A DNA stretch of 64,000 nucleotides, taken from contig NZ_JAVFVS010000014.1 in assembly GCF_030929605.1 (NCBI RefSeq), positions 1-64,000 on the forward strand, written 5' to 3'. The translations under genes and the position numbers were made by a program. Below are positions 46,815 to 56,047 of this stretch, one piece after another; the stretch's first letter is position 1, and every line of letters starts with the position of its first letter. The notes beneath the pieces were generated by a model, which was given only the letters and a program-made list of their open reading frames with translations, had not been told where the DNA came from and ran no database searches. The stretch is from Flavobacterium sp. LHD-80 (GTDB taxonomy: Bacteria > Bacteroidota > Bacteroidia > Flavobacteriales > Flavobacteriaceae).

Positions 46815-47969
46815 ATGAGATTAACAACATCAATCCTTTTGATATTTTTTTGTGTGCCATTGGTCGCGCAGCATAAATTTTCGATTTCGGGTACTATTCC
46901 AGCTCAATATAAAGGAGCGGAAATTATGCTTTCTTCAAATAATTCATCTTTTAGCCCAATAAGTGTAAAAGAGAAAAACGGCAAATTTTATTTATCTGGT
47001 GAAATTAAGCAAGATTATGAACCCGCTAATTTTAGTGTGCAGAAGGATAATAAATATGTGGGAAATTTTTTTATACTTATAGGTGCGCAGGATATGAAAA
47101 TTAATATCGTGAAACTAAATATGAAAGATTTCTTAAACGATTTTCAATCTTTCAATATTCCCTTTAATGAAGAACAAAAAGAATACAGACGTTTGACAAG
47201 ACCAAGTGCAGATAGCGCCAAAGCGACTTTTGATATTTACTACGATGCGAGAAGTAAACATTTAGAACTAGCTAAGCAAGATTCCTTATGGAATATTATT
47301 TCAGACTGGAGAGAAAAATTACTGATTCAAAGGATAAAGTTTGTTGAATCACACCCTGATGCCTACATTTCATTATATCTTTTCAATAAGGAAATAGTAA
47401 ATGGTAATCATCCAGTTTCTGCTGAAAGGCTTGACGCTACTTATAATAAGTTGAGCAATAATTTGAAAGAAAGCGATTTAGGAAAATCAGTTGGGCAATA
47501 CATTAATAAAAGGCTATCGCTTACAGTTGGCCATGTTTTACCAAATTTCTCTTTTTCAACCGACAAAGGAGAGCATTTTGAATTGCCATCTTCTTTTAAA
47601 AATAAAAAACTTATACTTCTTTGTTTTTGGTCAAAAGGTTGTGCGCCATGTATCAGAAAGATCCCAACTTTAAAAGTGATTAATGAAAAATATAAATCGA
47701 AAGGCCTGCAGTTAATTTCTATTTCAACAGATGCGAAGTCTGATATTTGGTTTGATTCTTTGAATAAATACCAAATGCCTTGGTTGCAGACATGCGATCT
47801 TCCTGCTTATGTTCAAGGCGATAGAATACAAAGTCTCTTAAATGTAGTAAGTTTTCCACAGTATTTTTTAATTGATGCTACGGGCAAACTTGTTTATCAA
47901 AATGAACAATTAAATGACGATGAGGATCTGACTATGTTGCAGAAACTGTTGGAAAGCCAGTTGCAGTAA
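46815..47969 (+). CDS. DUF4369/TlpA-type thioredoxin-like protein
   Basis: A 384-residue exported protein (signal peptide ending FFCVPLVAQ). The first 110 residues are a DUF4369-like beta domain (FSISGTIPAQYKGAEIML), a helical linker follows (about 110-225), and the C-terminal 140 residues are a TlpA/AhpC-type thioredoxin fold with the redox pair Cys-Ala-Pro-Cys in FWSKGCAPCIRKIP. Such proteins reduce disulfides in the periplasm and often follow SusC/SusD pairs in Bacteroidetes. It has its own upstream spacer after a terminator, so it is probably transcribed separately. Confidence 0.88.
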   Translation: MRLTTSILLIFFCVPLVAQHKFSISGTIPAQYKGAEIMLSSNNSSFSPISVKEKNGKFYLSGEIKQDYEPANFSVQKDNKYVGNFFILIGAQDMKINIVKLNMKDFLNDFQSFNIPFNEEQKEYRRLTRPSADSAKATFDIYYDARSKHLELAKQDSLWNIISDWREKLLIQRIKFVESHPDAYISLYLFNKEIVNGNHPVSAERLDATYNKLSNNLKESDLGKSVGQYINKRLSLTVGHVLPNFSFSTDKGEHFELPSSFKNKKLILLCFWSKGCAPCIRKIPTLKVINEKYKSKGLQLISISTDAKSDIWFDSLNKYQMPWLQTCDLPAYVQGDRIQSLLNVVSFPQYFLIDATGKLVYQNEQLNDDEDLTMLQKLLESQLQ

Positions 47970-48054
47970 AGACTGTAAAAATTAAGCAACTAGAATTGTC
48001 TAAATAAGAATTTCATTTGAATATGATTCTACAACAAAAATAGATTTCACTTAA

Positions 48055-48138
48055 TATGATGGTTGGGAAAAGGAGAATTTTGACACACTGTATGATGAAT
48101 GGTTTTCTGCCTTAGAACTTGTAATAAAAAAGCATTAG
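48055..48138 (+). pseudogene. Possible gene remnant
   Basis: A 27-codon frame without a start reads YDGWEKENFDTLYDEWF and ends in a tag stop; the frame is closed immediately upstream by taa. Its aromatic and acidic composition looks protein-like, so it could be the last part of a lost gene, but this may be chance. Confidence 0.2.
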
Positions 48139-48168
48139 AGTAATTTGATGATTACTTTTTGTAAAAAG

Positions 48169-48203
48169 TTTGCATACGCACTTAATAATGATGCGTATAT
48201 TTG
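48169..48203 (+). promoter_or_regulatory. Promoter with inverted-repeat operator
   Basis: TTTG (48169-48172) and TATATTTG (48196-48203) lie 23 bases apart and fit the Bacteroidetes promoter. The arms atacgca (48174-48180) and tgcgtat (48192-48198) sit between and over the boxes, as expected of a repressor site. Confidence 0.6.
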
Positions 48204-48221
48204 ATAGTAGAACTAAAAATA

Positions 48222-49253
48222 ATGCTATCAATGAAAAAAATTGGATTTTTGTCGTTTGGGCATTGGGCCAATCATCCTTCTTATAAAGCTAGGACAGCAA
48301 GCGATACATTGCTTCAGTCAATTGATTTGGCTGTTGCAGCAGAGGAAATTGGTTTGGATGGCGCCTATTTCCGAGTGCATCATTTTGCGCGACAGCTCGC
48401 ATCACCATTTCCTTTACTTTCTGCTATTGGTGCTAAAACTAGTAAAATTGAAATTGGAACAGGAGTAATCGACATGCGATATGAGAACCCATTATATATG
48501 GTTGAAGATGCCAGTGCAGCTGATTTAATTTCAGAAGGACGATTGCAATTAGGAATAAGTAGAGGATCGCCAGAACAGGTTATTGACGGTTGGCGCGCTT
48601 TTGGATATGAACCCGAGCAAGGTGAAACAGATGCAGATATGGGACGCAAAAAAGCTCTAGAATTTTTAGAGAAGCTTAATGGAGAAGGATTTGCAGAGCC
48701 AAACCCATTTCCTATGTTTCCAAATCCGCCAGGCTTGTTGCGTTTGGAACCACATTCTGAAGGATTACGCGAAAGAATCTGGTGGGGCGCCGCATCTAAT
48801 GCTACTGCAGTCTGGGCGGCAGAAAACGGAATGCATCTGCAAAGTTCTACCCTGAAATATGATGAAAACGGGAAACCTTTCCATATTCAACAAGCCGAGC
48901 AGATCAGATTGTATAAGGAAGCGTGGAAAAAAGCTGGACATGATCGCGAACCAAGAGTTTCAGTTAGCCGTTCTATTTTTGCATTGGTCACAGATCAGGA
49001 CAAGTACTACTTTGGCGATCAAGGCAGAGGATCTGATAGTTTTGGTAATATTGAAAGTGATAAACGAGCAATTTTCGGAAAGAGTTATGCGGCAGAACCA
49101 GATAAACTTATTGAAGAGTTAAAAAAAGATGAGGCGATTCAAGAAGCTGATACATTGTTGCTTACAATTCCTAATACATTAGGTGTTGATTACAATGTAC
49201 ATATACTTTCTTCTATATTAAAATATATAGCTCCAGAGATGGGATGGCGGTAA
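48222..49253 (+). CDS. LLM-class flavin-dependent oxidoreductase
   Basis: A bacterial-luciferase-like monooxygenase of 343 residues from ATG 48222 or 340 from ATG 48231. The TTG at 48201 overlaps the -7 promoter box and cannot be the start. The TIM-barrel pattern is clear: KKIGFLSFGHW, GAYFRVHHFARQ (the HHF flavin-site motif), SKIEIGTGVIDMRYENPLYM, GRLQLGISRGSPEQ. Members use F420 or FMNH2 with flavin supplied by a reductase; here a flavin is likelier since Bacteroidetes generally lack F420. The substrate is unknown. It stands alone with its own repressible-looking promoter. Confidence 0.85.
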   Translation: MLSMKKIGFLSFGHWANHPSYKARTASDTLLQSIDLAVAAEEIGLDGAYFRVHHFARQLASPFPLLSAIGAKTSKIEIGTGVIDMRYENPLYMVEDASAADLISEGRLQLGISRGSPEQVIDGWRAFGYEPEQGETDADMGRKKALEFLEKLNGEGFAEPNPFPMFPNPPGLLRLEPHSEGLRERIWWGAASNATAVWAAENGMHLQSSTLKYDENGKPFHIQQAEQIRLYKEAWKKAGHDREPRVSVSRSIFALVTDQDKYYFGDQGRGSDSFGNIESDKRAIFGKSYAAEPDKLIEELKKDEAIQEADTLLLTIPNTLGVDYNVHILSSILKYIAPEMGWR

Positions 49254-49517
49254 AATTTTTAGAAATGCACTAAATAATGAAGCGAGTTCTATAGATTTTT
49301 TGAAGTTTGTTTATTTCGCCAAAAGAATATCGATGATAATTTTATTAAAATTTTAATAATTATAATTAAAACCTTCGCGTAGAAGTTTAAAAATTGTTTT
49401 ATTGATAATTGAGTGTTAAGGACCCTTATTTTGTGTTTGCAATATGATGTTCTATTAATAAATAGTATTACTTTTAGAGAACCCAAGCTATAGTAATAAT
49501 GAAATAAAAATATTACC

Positions 49518-49769
49518 ATGGAACAAGCTATTAAACTAAAAATCCGAAAGGATGTAAACGGAAATCAGCAACTTAATATTATTAAATTAAAAGGAAGTTT
49601 AATAACTAAAGGCTACACTGAAATAATTCATATTCTTGATCAGGACGACGAGTTTCATATAAACTCATTTGCAACTCGAGATGAAATAAAAAATGAAGTT
49701 CATGATTATATAACATCATTTATCAGTAAAGAGAATTTAGTAGATACTGTTAGCTTTTTAAAGGGCTAA
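49518..49769 (+). CDS. Small hypothetical protein
   Basis: An 83-residue acidic/basic mixed protein with no signal peptide or membrane segment (EQAIKLKIRKDVNGNQQLNI). The pattern suggests a small alpha-beta domain ending in a helix (FISKENLVDTVSFLKG). The family is not recognised. It is monocistronic, ends at the shared two-way terminator (49820-49858), and converges on the porin gene. Confidence 0.6.
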   Translation: MEQAIKLKIRKDVNGNQQLNIIKLKGSLITKGYTEIIHILDQDDEFHINSFATRDEIKNEVHDYITSFISKENLVDTVSFLKG

Positions 49770-49819
49770 ATTTCTATCAGTTAAAAACTTCTTTCTTTTG
49801 ATTTTATGTAAGTAAAAAA

Positions 49820-49862
49820 AAATAAACCACTCTGCTTTACTATCAGAGTGGTTTATTTTTTT
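49820..49862. terminator. Bidirectional terminator
   Basis: A perfect 15-bp stem (49820-49834 / 49844-49858) with a nine-base loop has an A run before and a T run after it. It serves the small gene on the plus strand and the porin gene on the minus strand. Confidence 0.85.
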
Positions 49863-49878
49863 ATTTATATCTATTACG

Positions 49879-51090
49879 TTATAATACTAATAGTGGAGCA
49901 ATGAATCCAACTGCCAAAAGACCTGTTGTATAATCTTTTACACCAAAAGCCGATTCAGCATAGCTGGTATAGTTGTATTTTCTGGCCGTATAAGCCAAAT
50001 AGAATTTTAGATTTAAGTCTTTAAATGGCATATATTGTACAGTTGGAATTAAACCCCAGCTTGTAGATAATTTATCATTTGCATTGGGATCAGGGTTGTC
50101 TTTCCATAAATGATTGCTGTTCATAACGGTTAATAGCAAGTTGATTTTAGGTGTAACCAGATATTCAGCTCTTAGCCAGTTTTCATGATAAACTACTTTT
50201 TGTGCTGCATAAGGATACTGGCTGCTAATGATGCTCGATACAATACCCAAACGGTCTAGGCCTTCGTTACGATATTGAAAATCATAATAAACGACTAATT
50301 TATTTGCCGTAAATTTATTTCCCAGCGCAATGTAGTTCATGTGAGCCCCTTGTGCTTCATTAAAAAAACTGTAACTGTAGGTTGTTTCAAATTTTCCTCC
50401 AAAAAATTTCCCTCGCCAGTTTGCTACTGCAGCCAAAGGAAATTCTGAAGCTTCGATATTGGGAGGAGCACTCGCTCCATATTGTTCCTCATACGTTTTG
50501 GTTCTTGAATTTAGGACCTGAAATGAAAAGGAATGGTTTCCGTTTTCTAAGGTATGCGATACTCCGACACCTACCAAGAAGTTGTCGGCATATTCGATAA
50601 CATCATTATAAGTCAAGATGTCAATGGGATTAAAATCAAATTCGTATCCGCCCCAGTCTGCGCAAAGTTTTCCAATAGAGATATTGGTTCTTTTCGATAA
50701 GTCAATTCGTAAAAAAGCAAGATCGACCGCACGGCTTATATTGTCAAGATTTCCTGGAACTGGCTCACGAGTGTAGCGATTTCTAAATCTGAAATATACT
50801 TTATCATGAATCTTTCCTTTGATTTCAAATCGAAGCTGATCAACGTTAAAATGTGATATATCATGGTTTCCATCAGTGAAGTAACTGTTGTAGGCCATTC
50901 TAGAATTAAAAATCACATCAATATCTCTTAACAACGATTGTTTTGAGATAGGAATGATCGGTTCAATAGAATCAGTAAGATGATTTCCTTCATTGGTTTG
51001 TTTTTCCATAAGATCTGCTTGTCCCAATACTATGATTGGAAAAAACAGTATTAACAGATGTAAATACAATTTTTTCATAATTTTTTTCAT
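49879..51090 (-). CDS. Phosphate-selective porin O/P-type outer-membrane protein
   Basis: A 403-residue protein with signal peptide ending IVLGQ, then many alternating strands with aromatic girdles ending in a short hydrophobic C-terminus (FIAPLLVL). Stretches such as DQLRFEIKGKIHDKVYFRFRNRY and RAVDLAFLRIDLSKRTNISIGKL are typical of PorO/PorP-type barrels. It should form an outer-membrane channel; phosphate specificity is a family label and is not shown. ATG 51075 is an alternative start. It is monocistronic with an AT-rich 774-bp spacer upstream. Confidence 0.82.
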   Translation of the reverse strand: MKKIMKKLYLHLLILFFPIIVLGQADLMEKQTNEGNHLTDSIEPIIPISKQSLLRDIDVIFNSRMAYNSYFTDGNHDISHFNVDQLRFEIKGKIHDKVYFRFRNRYTREPVPGNLDNISRAVDLAFLRIDLSKRTNISIGKLCADWGGYEFDFNPIDILTYNDVIEYADNFLVGVGVSHTLENGNHSFSFQVLNSRTKTYEEQYGASAPPNIEASEFPLAAVANWRGKFFGGKFETTYSYSFFNEAQGAHMNYIALGNKFTANKLVVYYDFQYRNEGLDRLGIVSSIISSQYPYAAQKVVYHENWLRAEYLVTPKINLLLTVMNSNHLWKDNPDPNANDKLSTSWGLIPTVQYMPFKDLNLKFYLAYTARKYNYTSYAESAFGVKDYTTGLLAVGFIAPLLVL

Positions 51091-51864
51091 GGTTACATTT
51101 TTTGATTAGAATAAATAGGATTTTATCTTGAGGGTTCATTTTGAGATTTTATTTAAGAGTTGTAATGGGTTTTTTCTGCTGATTTTTAAATCTGATAAAC
51201 TAAACAGTAGTTGTTCCTAAAAGAATAGTTTGTAAAATTGATTTTCAAGGTATAGGAAATTAGTGCTGATATTGAGGAAATAGGAGCAATGCTAAATTGA
51301 TTACTTAAAAGAGTAAAAATGTGTTTTCTTGTAAATGAGTTTTTTAACTTAAGAAGTTTATGCTGAACAATGTGGAATTGATTAAATTTATCTCTAAAAC
51401 AGTAGATTATAAAACTAATAAGTTCAATGCATAGTGCTGGATATCTTAAAAAATAAGATAGAAAAACAGTTTGACCAGAATGCCTGCAAAGTATAGTTAT
51501 AACCATATTATTAAGTTTTAAGAAACAGAATAATTACCGAGATGCTATTACCTAATAAAAATTTGAATTTGAGGCAGTGAATATAATTACTGATAAAAGT
51601 ACTACTTTTTTTAATAATTTAATTGTAAAATTAAATATAATTTACGCTGTTACAGTTGTTTATGTTAAAAAAAAAGACACGCGCTCTTGATTGTTAGTTA
51701 ATTTTAAAAGTAAATAATTTACTAGTTTATGATAAGTTTACACCTTCATAGATGTAAACGAGGTTGTAGTATAACCAAAATAGAACCCAATAATCAAAAC
51801 AAAAAGAAAAAAGTTTATAGCTAACTTAATTTAGCATTATTGTTTTTGTATTTCCGATACAATG
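51091..51864. other. AT-rich intergenic region
   Basis: This 774-bp spacer separates the porin gene from the AraC gene, both on the minus strand. A weak minus-strand frame at 51186-51506 has no family resemblance or ribosome site. A small hairpin (gtttaca / tgtaaac, near 51734-51758) is the only structure I see. Confidence 0.5.
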
Positions 51865-52767
51865 CTACAATGATTTCGATTGAGGAGAAAAACGATACTG
51901 CAATGGGGATACTTTCATGTGTTTTTTAAAGAGACGTGAAAAATAATAAGGATCATCATACCCCAAATCAGCAGCGATAATTTTTACTTTAACCTCTGAG
52001 GTTATTAATAATAAACATGCGTGTTGCAATTTTAAGTGAATAAAATAGTCCAATGGAGCCATACCAGTGCTTTTTTTGAAAAGCAATGAAAAATGCGAAG
52101 GTGACAAATTGTTTATTAAAGCCAAATCTTCTAAAGTAAGTTTTCCGGCAAAGTTGTTCCTCATATAAGTAATGGTGTTGCTTATAAAGTCTTTTTCGTC
52201 CTGCTTTTTTTCATTTACATTGACATCAGGATATAAAAAGGAGGAAATAAAATGGTACAGACATAAATTAGCTTTGGTAATGTTTTCCTTTCCATAACCC
52301 ATTTCAAGACTTTGGTACATGGTATGCCATAGTTCTATTCCTTTTTCGTTACAGGCAATTTGTCGTGGGCCGTCGAACAAACCAATATTGAAACTTTTAT
52401 TAAAAACATCTATTTCACGACTGCTAAAATGAACCCAGTATATTGTCCAAGGATCATGTTCATCAGCTCCGTAAATTATGTGCTCATTTGTTGCAGGAAT
52501 TATAAAAAATTGATTTGGACTAATTTCAAAACGCTTGTTATTCACACTATGCCAGCCTTTTCCACGTACGCAGTAAATTAGAATATTATCTGTGCATCCT
52601 TTTTTTTGCTCTCTGTAATAATAAGTGGCTTTAGGGAAATATCCAATATGAGTTATATATAAATGACTTAATACAGGATTTTCTTTAATTGCTTTTTGCC
52701 AAACATTATTAGGCAGCGATATTAATTTTTCCTTCCGAAATTCATCGTGTTGTTTTGAACTTTCCAT
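51865..52767 (-). CDS. AraC-family transcriptional regulator
   Basis: A 300-residue regulator. The N-terminal cupin-like sensor domain (RGKGWHSVNNKRFEISPNQFFIIP, about 65-115) is followed by two helix-turn-helix motifs in the last 100 residues (LTLEDLALINNLSPSHFSLL and VKIIAADLGYDDPYYFSRL), with the conserved FKKHMKVSPLQYR end. The sensor resembles arabinose-type AraC proteins that bind a sugar. No sugar gene is adjacent; two 19-bp direct repeats upstream (53072-53090, 53166-53184) could be binding sites. Confidence 0.9.
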   Translation of the reverse strand: MESSKQHDEFRKEKLISLPNNVWQKAIKENPVLSHLYITHIGYFPKATYYYREQKKGCTDNILIYCVRGKGWHSVNNKRFEISPNQFFIIPATNEHIIYGADEHDPWTIYWVHFSSREIDVFNKSFNIGLFDGPRQIACNEKGIELWHTMYQSLEMGYGKENITKANLCLYHFISSFLYPDVNVNEKKQDEKDFISNTITYMRNNFAGKLTLEDLALINNLSPSHFSLLFKKSTGMAPLDYFIHLKLQHACLLLITSEVKVKIIAADLGYDDPYYFSRLFKKHMKVSPLQYRFSPQSKSL

Positions 52768-53071
52768 GATAATTTAATGTGAACATAAAAAGCATTTATT
52801 ACTAAAGTACATTTTTATTTTTCTTCTGTTTTAATTAGAAAATGATTTTTGAATGATCTATAAATTATAAATAAAATCGTCTTGACTATTTTTTAGGAGT
52901 AGATGTTTTTTATGAAAATTAGGTTTTATAATATTGTTTTTTAGTTGATTATGATGTTGGTTTTGATTATTCTGTACTATTGAATTCAGCAGATATAAAA
53001 AGTTTTTGCCTTTAGATTTTAGCCAATAATTTTTGTGTGAATATTTATGGTTTTCTTTTTTAATGTTGGTT

Positions 53072-53090
53072 TAATAATAAGATAATCCAT
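53072..53090 (+). repeat. 19-bp direct repeat, copy 1
   Basis: taataataagataatccat recurs at 53166-53184 with two mismatches, 94 bp further on. Possible regulator-binding site, since it lies upstream of the AraC gene. Confidence 0.45.
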
Positions 53091-53165
53091 TACAAAGATT
53101 TAATAAATTCTTCCTAGTAATTTTATGGGCTTGTAAAAGTATTTTCTTAAAGTAAGTGATCGAGA

Positions 53166-53184
53166 TAATAATAAGATTGTCCAT
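53166..53184 (+). repeat. 19-bp direct repeat, copy 2
   Basis: taataataagattgtccat is the second copy; a partial third (attatccat) ends near 53205. Confidence 0.45.
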
Positions 53185-53529
53185 CATAATAGTAATATTA
53201 TCCATTTATTTTAAGATGTGAATAAAATAGTTTTGTTTTTATTTAACAAATGTTTAAGTTTGGTTAATCAATGAAATTTTAAACGTTTGCTTGAAATTTA
53301 TTACTTTTTAAAAAATGACTTTTTGTTAAAATACTGATAGCTAGTTTTTTATAAAATTAATGAATTATTATATCAAATTTTTAAAAAGAACTGTGAATTA
53401 GAAAATTATCCTTAAAAGTTAATCAAAAAACCCCGTGTTTACTATGAATATTTAAAATTAAATTAAAGAATGTAAAGAAGATATTGCTGCCAAATCTATA
53501 ATAAAATTAACAACCAACTAACTTAACCT

Positions 53530-54510
53530 ATGGCAAAAAGACTACCTAAACTACCTCCTTTACTGCAAAGTAAAATTTACAAGACCGGACAAACAAGAAG
53601 TGCGAATGATGATGTGATTTTTCAAAATAGAGCCAATAGAAACGGCACCGTTTTGATTCCTTTTGAATCCATTGATTTATTCGATATTTCTATTTTGACG
53701 TCAAAATTCGAAAGTGGCTTCATCGTTGTCATAAGTCCTGACGACTATTACACAAATCCTGATGTGTTAATTGTAATGAAAGCCAAGAAGTTAAAACTTG
53801 GTGTTAATGCTATTTTGCATTACGAGACAAGAGCGCAATGGAACAAGTTTAATCCCTACAAAAATAAGTTGTCTGTAGCTGAAAAGAGAACAGCGCCTAT
53901 TGATGGTCATTTTGTTGCAAGAATATTATCGTCATCTTCAAAAGACGAAGAAAAAATTATTCTAGGTTTTAATACCAGCAACTGTAAAGGTGCCGGAATC
54001 AGGGTTGCTGAATATGCTCCTCTTTTTACAATCAAATCCTGCCACTTGCAATTAGAATATTTATTCTGACTCTGCTATGATTCTAAGGAAATTGCATTAG
54101 GCGCAGGAATGACGGAAAGTGAGATTGAACATCGTATGACGGCTATAACTACAGCCTGCAATAATCAAAAATTATCAAATAATGACCGACTTTATAAGAC
54201 GCGAATTATTGATAATGTTCAAAACACTATTTGCCCTCTTTGTTTGAAAAAGTTAAGTGCAGAGGCTTTTCTAATCAACTTTTTTGAATCTGGCGAGAAG
54301 TCAGATGCTGAAAAAGATATTAGCCAGATAAACCTTTTTTATATCAATCAGCTAAAAACAGGAGAATTCAATCATTCCCCTTATAATTTGGCGTGGGGAC
54401 ATCAAAACTGCAACATGATTTGTAAAGAGACTGGTGTAATCGAAACGATTAAATGGATGAAAGAAGTGGTCGTAAATACCATTATTTTCAACAAGGATTC
54501 ATCTAATTAA
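53530..54510 (+). pseudogene. Restriction-endonuclease-like gene broken by an in-frame stop
   Basis: Two consecutive frames, 53530-54069 and 54109-54510, are in the same reading frame and are separated only by TGA at 54067-54069 and 13 further codons that read on smoothly. Together they would encode about 326 residues. The first part opens AKRLPKLPPLLQSKIYKTGQ; the second carries an HNH/zinc-like site with CPLC, then NHSPYNLAWGHQNCN. From memory this resembles BstXI-type restriction endonucleases, but that name is tentative. No methyltransferase or specificity gene is nearby. A single G-to-A change of a Trp codon would create this stop. The second frame has its own ATG (54109), so a short protein could still form. 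Confidence 0.65.
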
Positions 54511-54687
54511 GATTACCAAATAGACTGTGTTGAGGTGCATATTTTAAATAAAATATACGCCCTAAAATGTCATAGGTCTATACAAGATTAAATTCACTAT
54601 TTAAATTAAAAGCGATTTGTATATAAGGGCAAGTTCTGCCCATTTGCGATGGCACCAAAAAAATAACTTCACCAAAAAAATAAAAAA

Positions 54688-55959
54688 ATGATCAGCGACT
54701 TAAGAAAAAAATACATCGAAAATTATAGCGGTTTTCCAAAAGAAATTTGGATTTTGACATTAATAACCTTTATAAACAGAACCGGGACAATGGTAATTCC
54801 GTTTCTCTCAAAATACATGCGAGAGAACCTTCATTTTGAATACAATCAGATAGGGTGGGTTATGGTTTGTTTTGGAGTAGGATCCTTTATAGGTACTTGG
54901 CTGAGTGGCGTATTATCGGATAAAATTGGATTTTACAAGGTTATGATAGGAAGCCTTTTTGGCAGCGGATTAATCTTTTTCATGCTTCAGTATATCGAGT
55001 CGTTTGAAGGGTTTTGTTTATCAATTCTGCTTTTAACAACTATTGCCGATATGTTTAGGCCAGCAATGCTTGTGTCCTTGAACACCTATACTAGAAAAGA
55101 AAATAAAACCAGAGCACTTGCTTTGGTAAGATCGGCAACAAGTCTTGGTTTCTTATTTGGCCCTCCTTTAGGAGGTGTTATCATTATGCTGATAGGTTAT
55201 AAATATCTTTTTTATGTTGATTCTGCTACTTGTATACTTGCGGTTTTAGTTTTTGTTCTTTTAGTTAAAGAAAGAAAACTGCCTTTTAAACTCAAAAAAA
55301 ACAATATTGGATTGGACAAATATGCAATATTGAAAGACAAAGCTTTTTTAACGCATATGTTCATTTCGCTGATAACAGGAATTATGTATTTTCAAGTATT
55401 CACGACTTTGACCTTGTACCACCGAGAACAATTTAATTTATCAGAAGTAAACAGCGGTTTGATTTTAAGCTTTAGTGGTATATTGACATTACTGTTTGAA
55501 TTGCCGATTGTTAACTATGTTGAAAGAAACAGAATTAACAAGCTGAACGTTATAATGGTTGGTCTAGCTTTTATGGTGCTTAGTTACAGTCTTTTATTAA
55601 TGAATGACAAATGGTACGGAATATTGTATATTATGATGTTTTTTATGACTCTTGGGGTAATGTTGACTTTTCCTTTTGCCAATTCATTTGCCATGACGAG
55701 ATCACACAATAACCAAGAAGGAAAGTACATGTCTGTTTTTACAATGAGTTTTAGTCTTGCGCACATCTTAAGTGCCAAGACAGGTATGGAAATTGTCGCA
55801 TATGCAAGTTATAGAGCAGATTTTATCTTTATGTGTTTAATTGGTGTATTGGCTATTTCGCTTTGTTACTGGCTGGTAAAAACGGTTGAGAAAGAATCGA
55901 TAGAAACTAAAATAAAAATAGTGCAATCTATTTTTGTCGACAAAAACAAAAAGCTCTAA
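54688..55959 (+). CDS. MFS transporter
   Basis: A 423-residue inner-membrane protein with 12 predicted membrane segments and the MFS motif A (WLSGVLSDKIGF) after helix 2. The helix 4-5 region (RPAMLVSLNTYT) and FGPPLGGVI in helix 5 point to a drug/H+ exporter of the MdtH/YfcJ type. The substrate is unknown. It is preceded by a spacer of about 180 bp after the endonuclease remnant. No terminator is visible between it and the next gene, 88 bp downstream, so co-transcription is possible. Confidence 0.85.
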   Translation: MISDLRKKYIENYSGFPKEIWILTLITFINRTGTMVIPFLSKYMRENLHFEYNQIGWVMVCFGVGSFIGTWLSGVLSDKIGFYKVMIGSLFGSGLIFFMLQYIESFEGFCLSILLLTTIADMFRPAMLVSLNTYTRKENKTRALALVRSATSLGFLFGPPLGGVIIMLIGYKYLFYVDSATCILAVLVFVLLVKERKLPFKLKKNNIGLDKYAILKDKAFLTHMFISLITGIMYFQVFTTLTLYHREQFNLSEVNSGLILSFSGILTLLFELPIVNYVERNRINKLNVIMVGLAFMVLSYSLLLMNDKWYGILYIMMFFMTLGVMLTFPFANSFAMTRSHNNQEGKYMSVFTMSFSLAHILSAKTGMEIVAYASYRADFIFMCLIGVLAISLCYWLVKTVEKESIETKIKIVQSIFVDKNKKL

Positions 55960-56047
55960 GCTGTTTTTGATATGAAAATGGACTTATAATTCCTTTTCAA
56001 TGGTTTGAATAAAATGAGTTGCTATTATTAAAAAACACCCATTTACG

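Larger units (their letters stand above)
52768..53529. other. AT-rich intergenic region with direct repeats
   Basis: This 762-bp divergent spacer between the AraC gene and the endonuclease remnant is extremely AT-rich. It holds two similar 19-bp direct repeats (taataataagataatccat and its copy). I see no tRNA, promoter consensus or coding region. Confidence 0.5.

Noticed and set aside
48201..48221. TTG start of the LLM oxidoreductase
   Set aside because: It overlaps the -7 promoter box; ATG 48222 or 48231 is sound.
51186..51506. Minus-strand 106-codon frame
   Set aside because: It has low-complexity hydrophobic composition, no ribosome site and no recognisable domain in an AT-rich spacer, so it is most likely chance.
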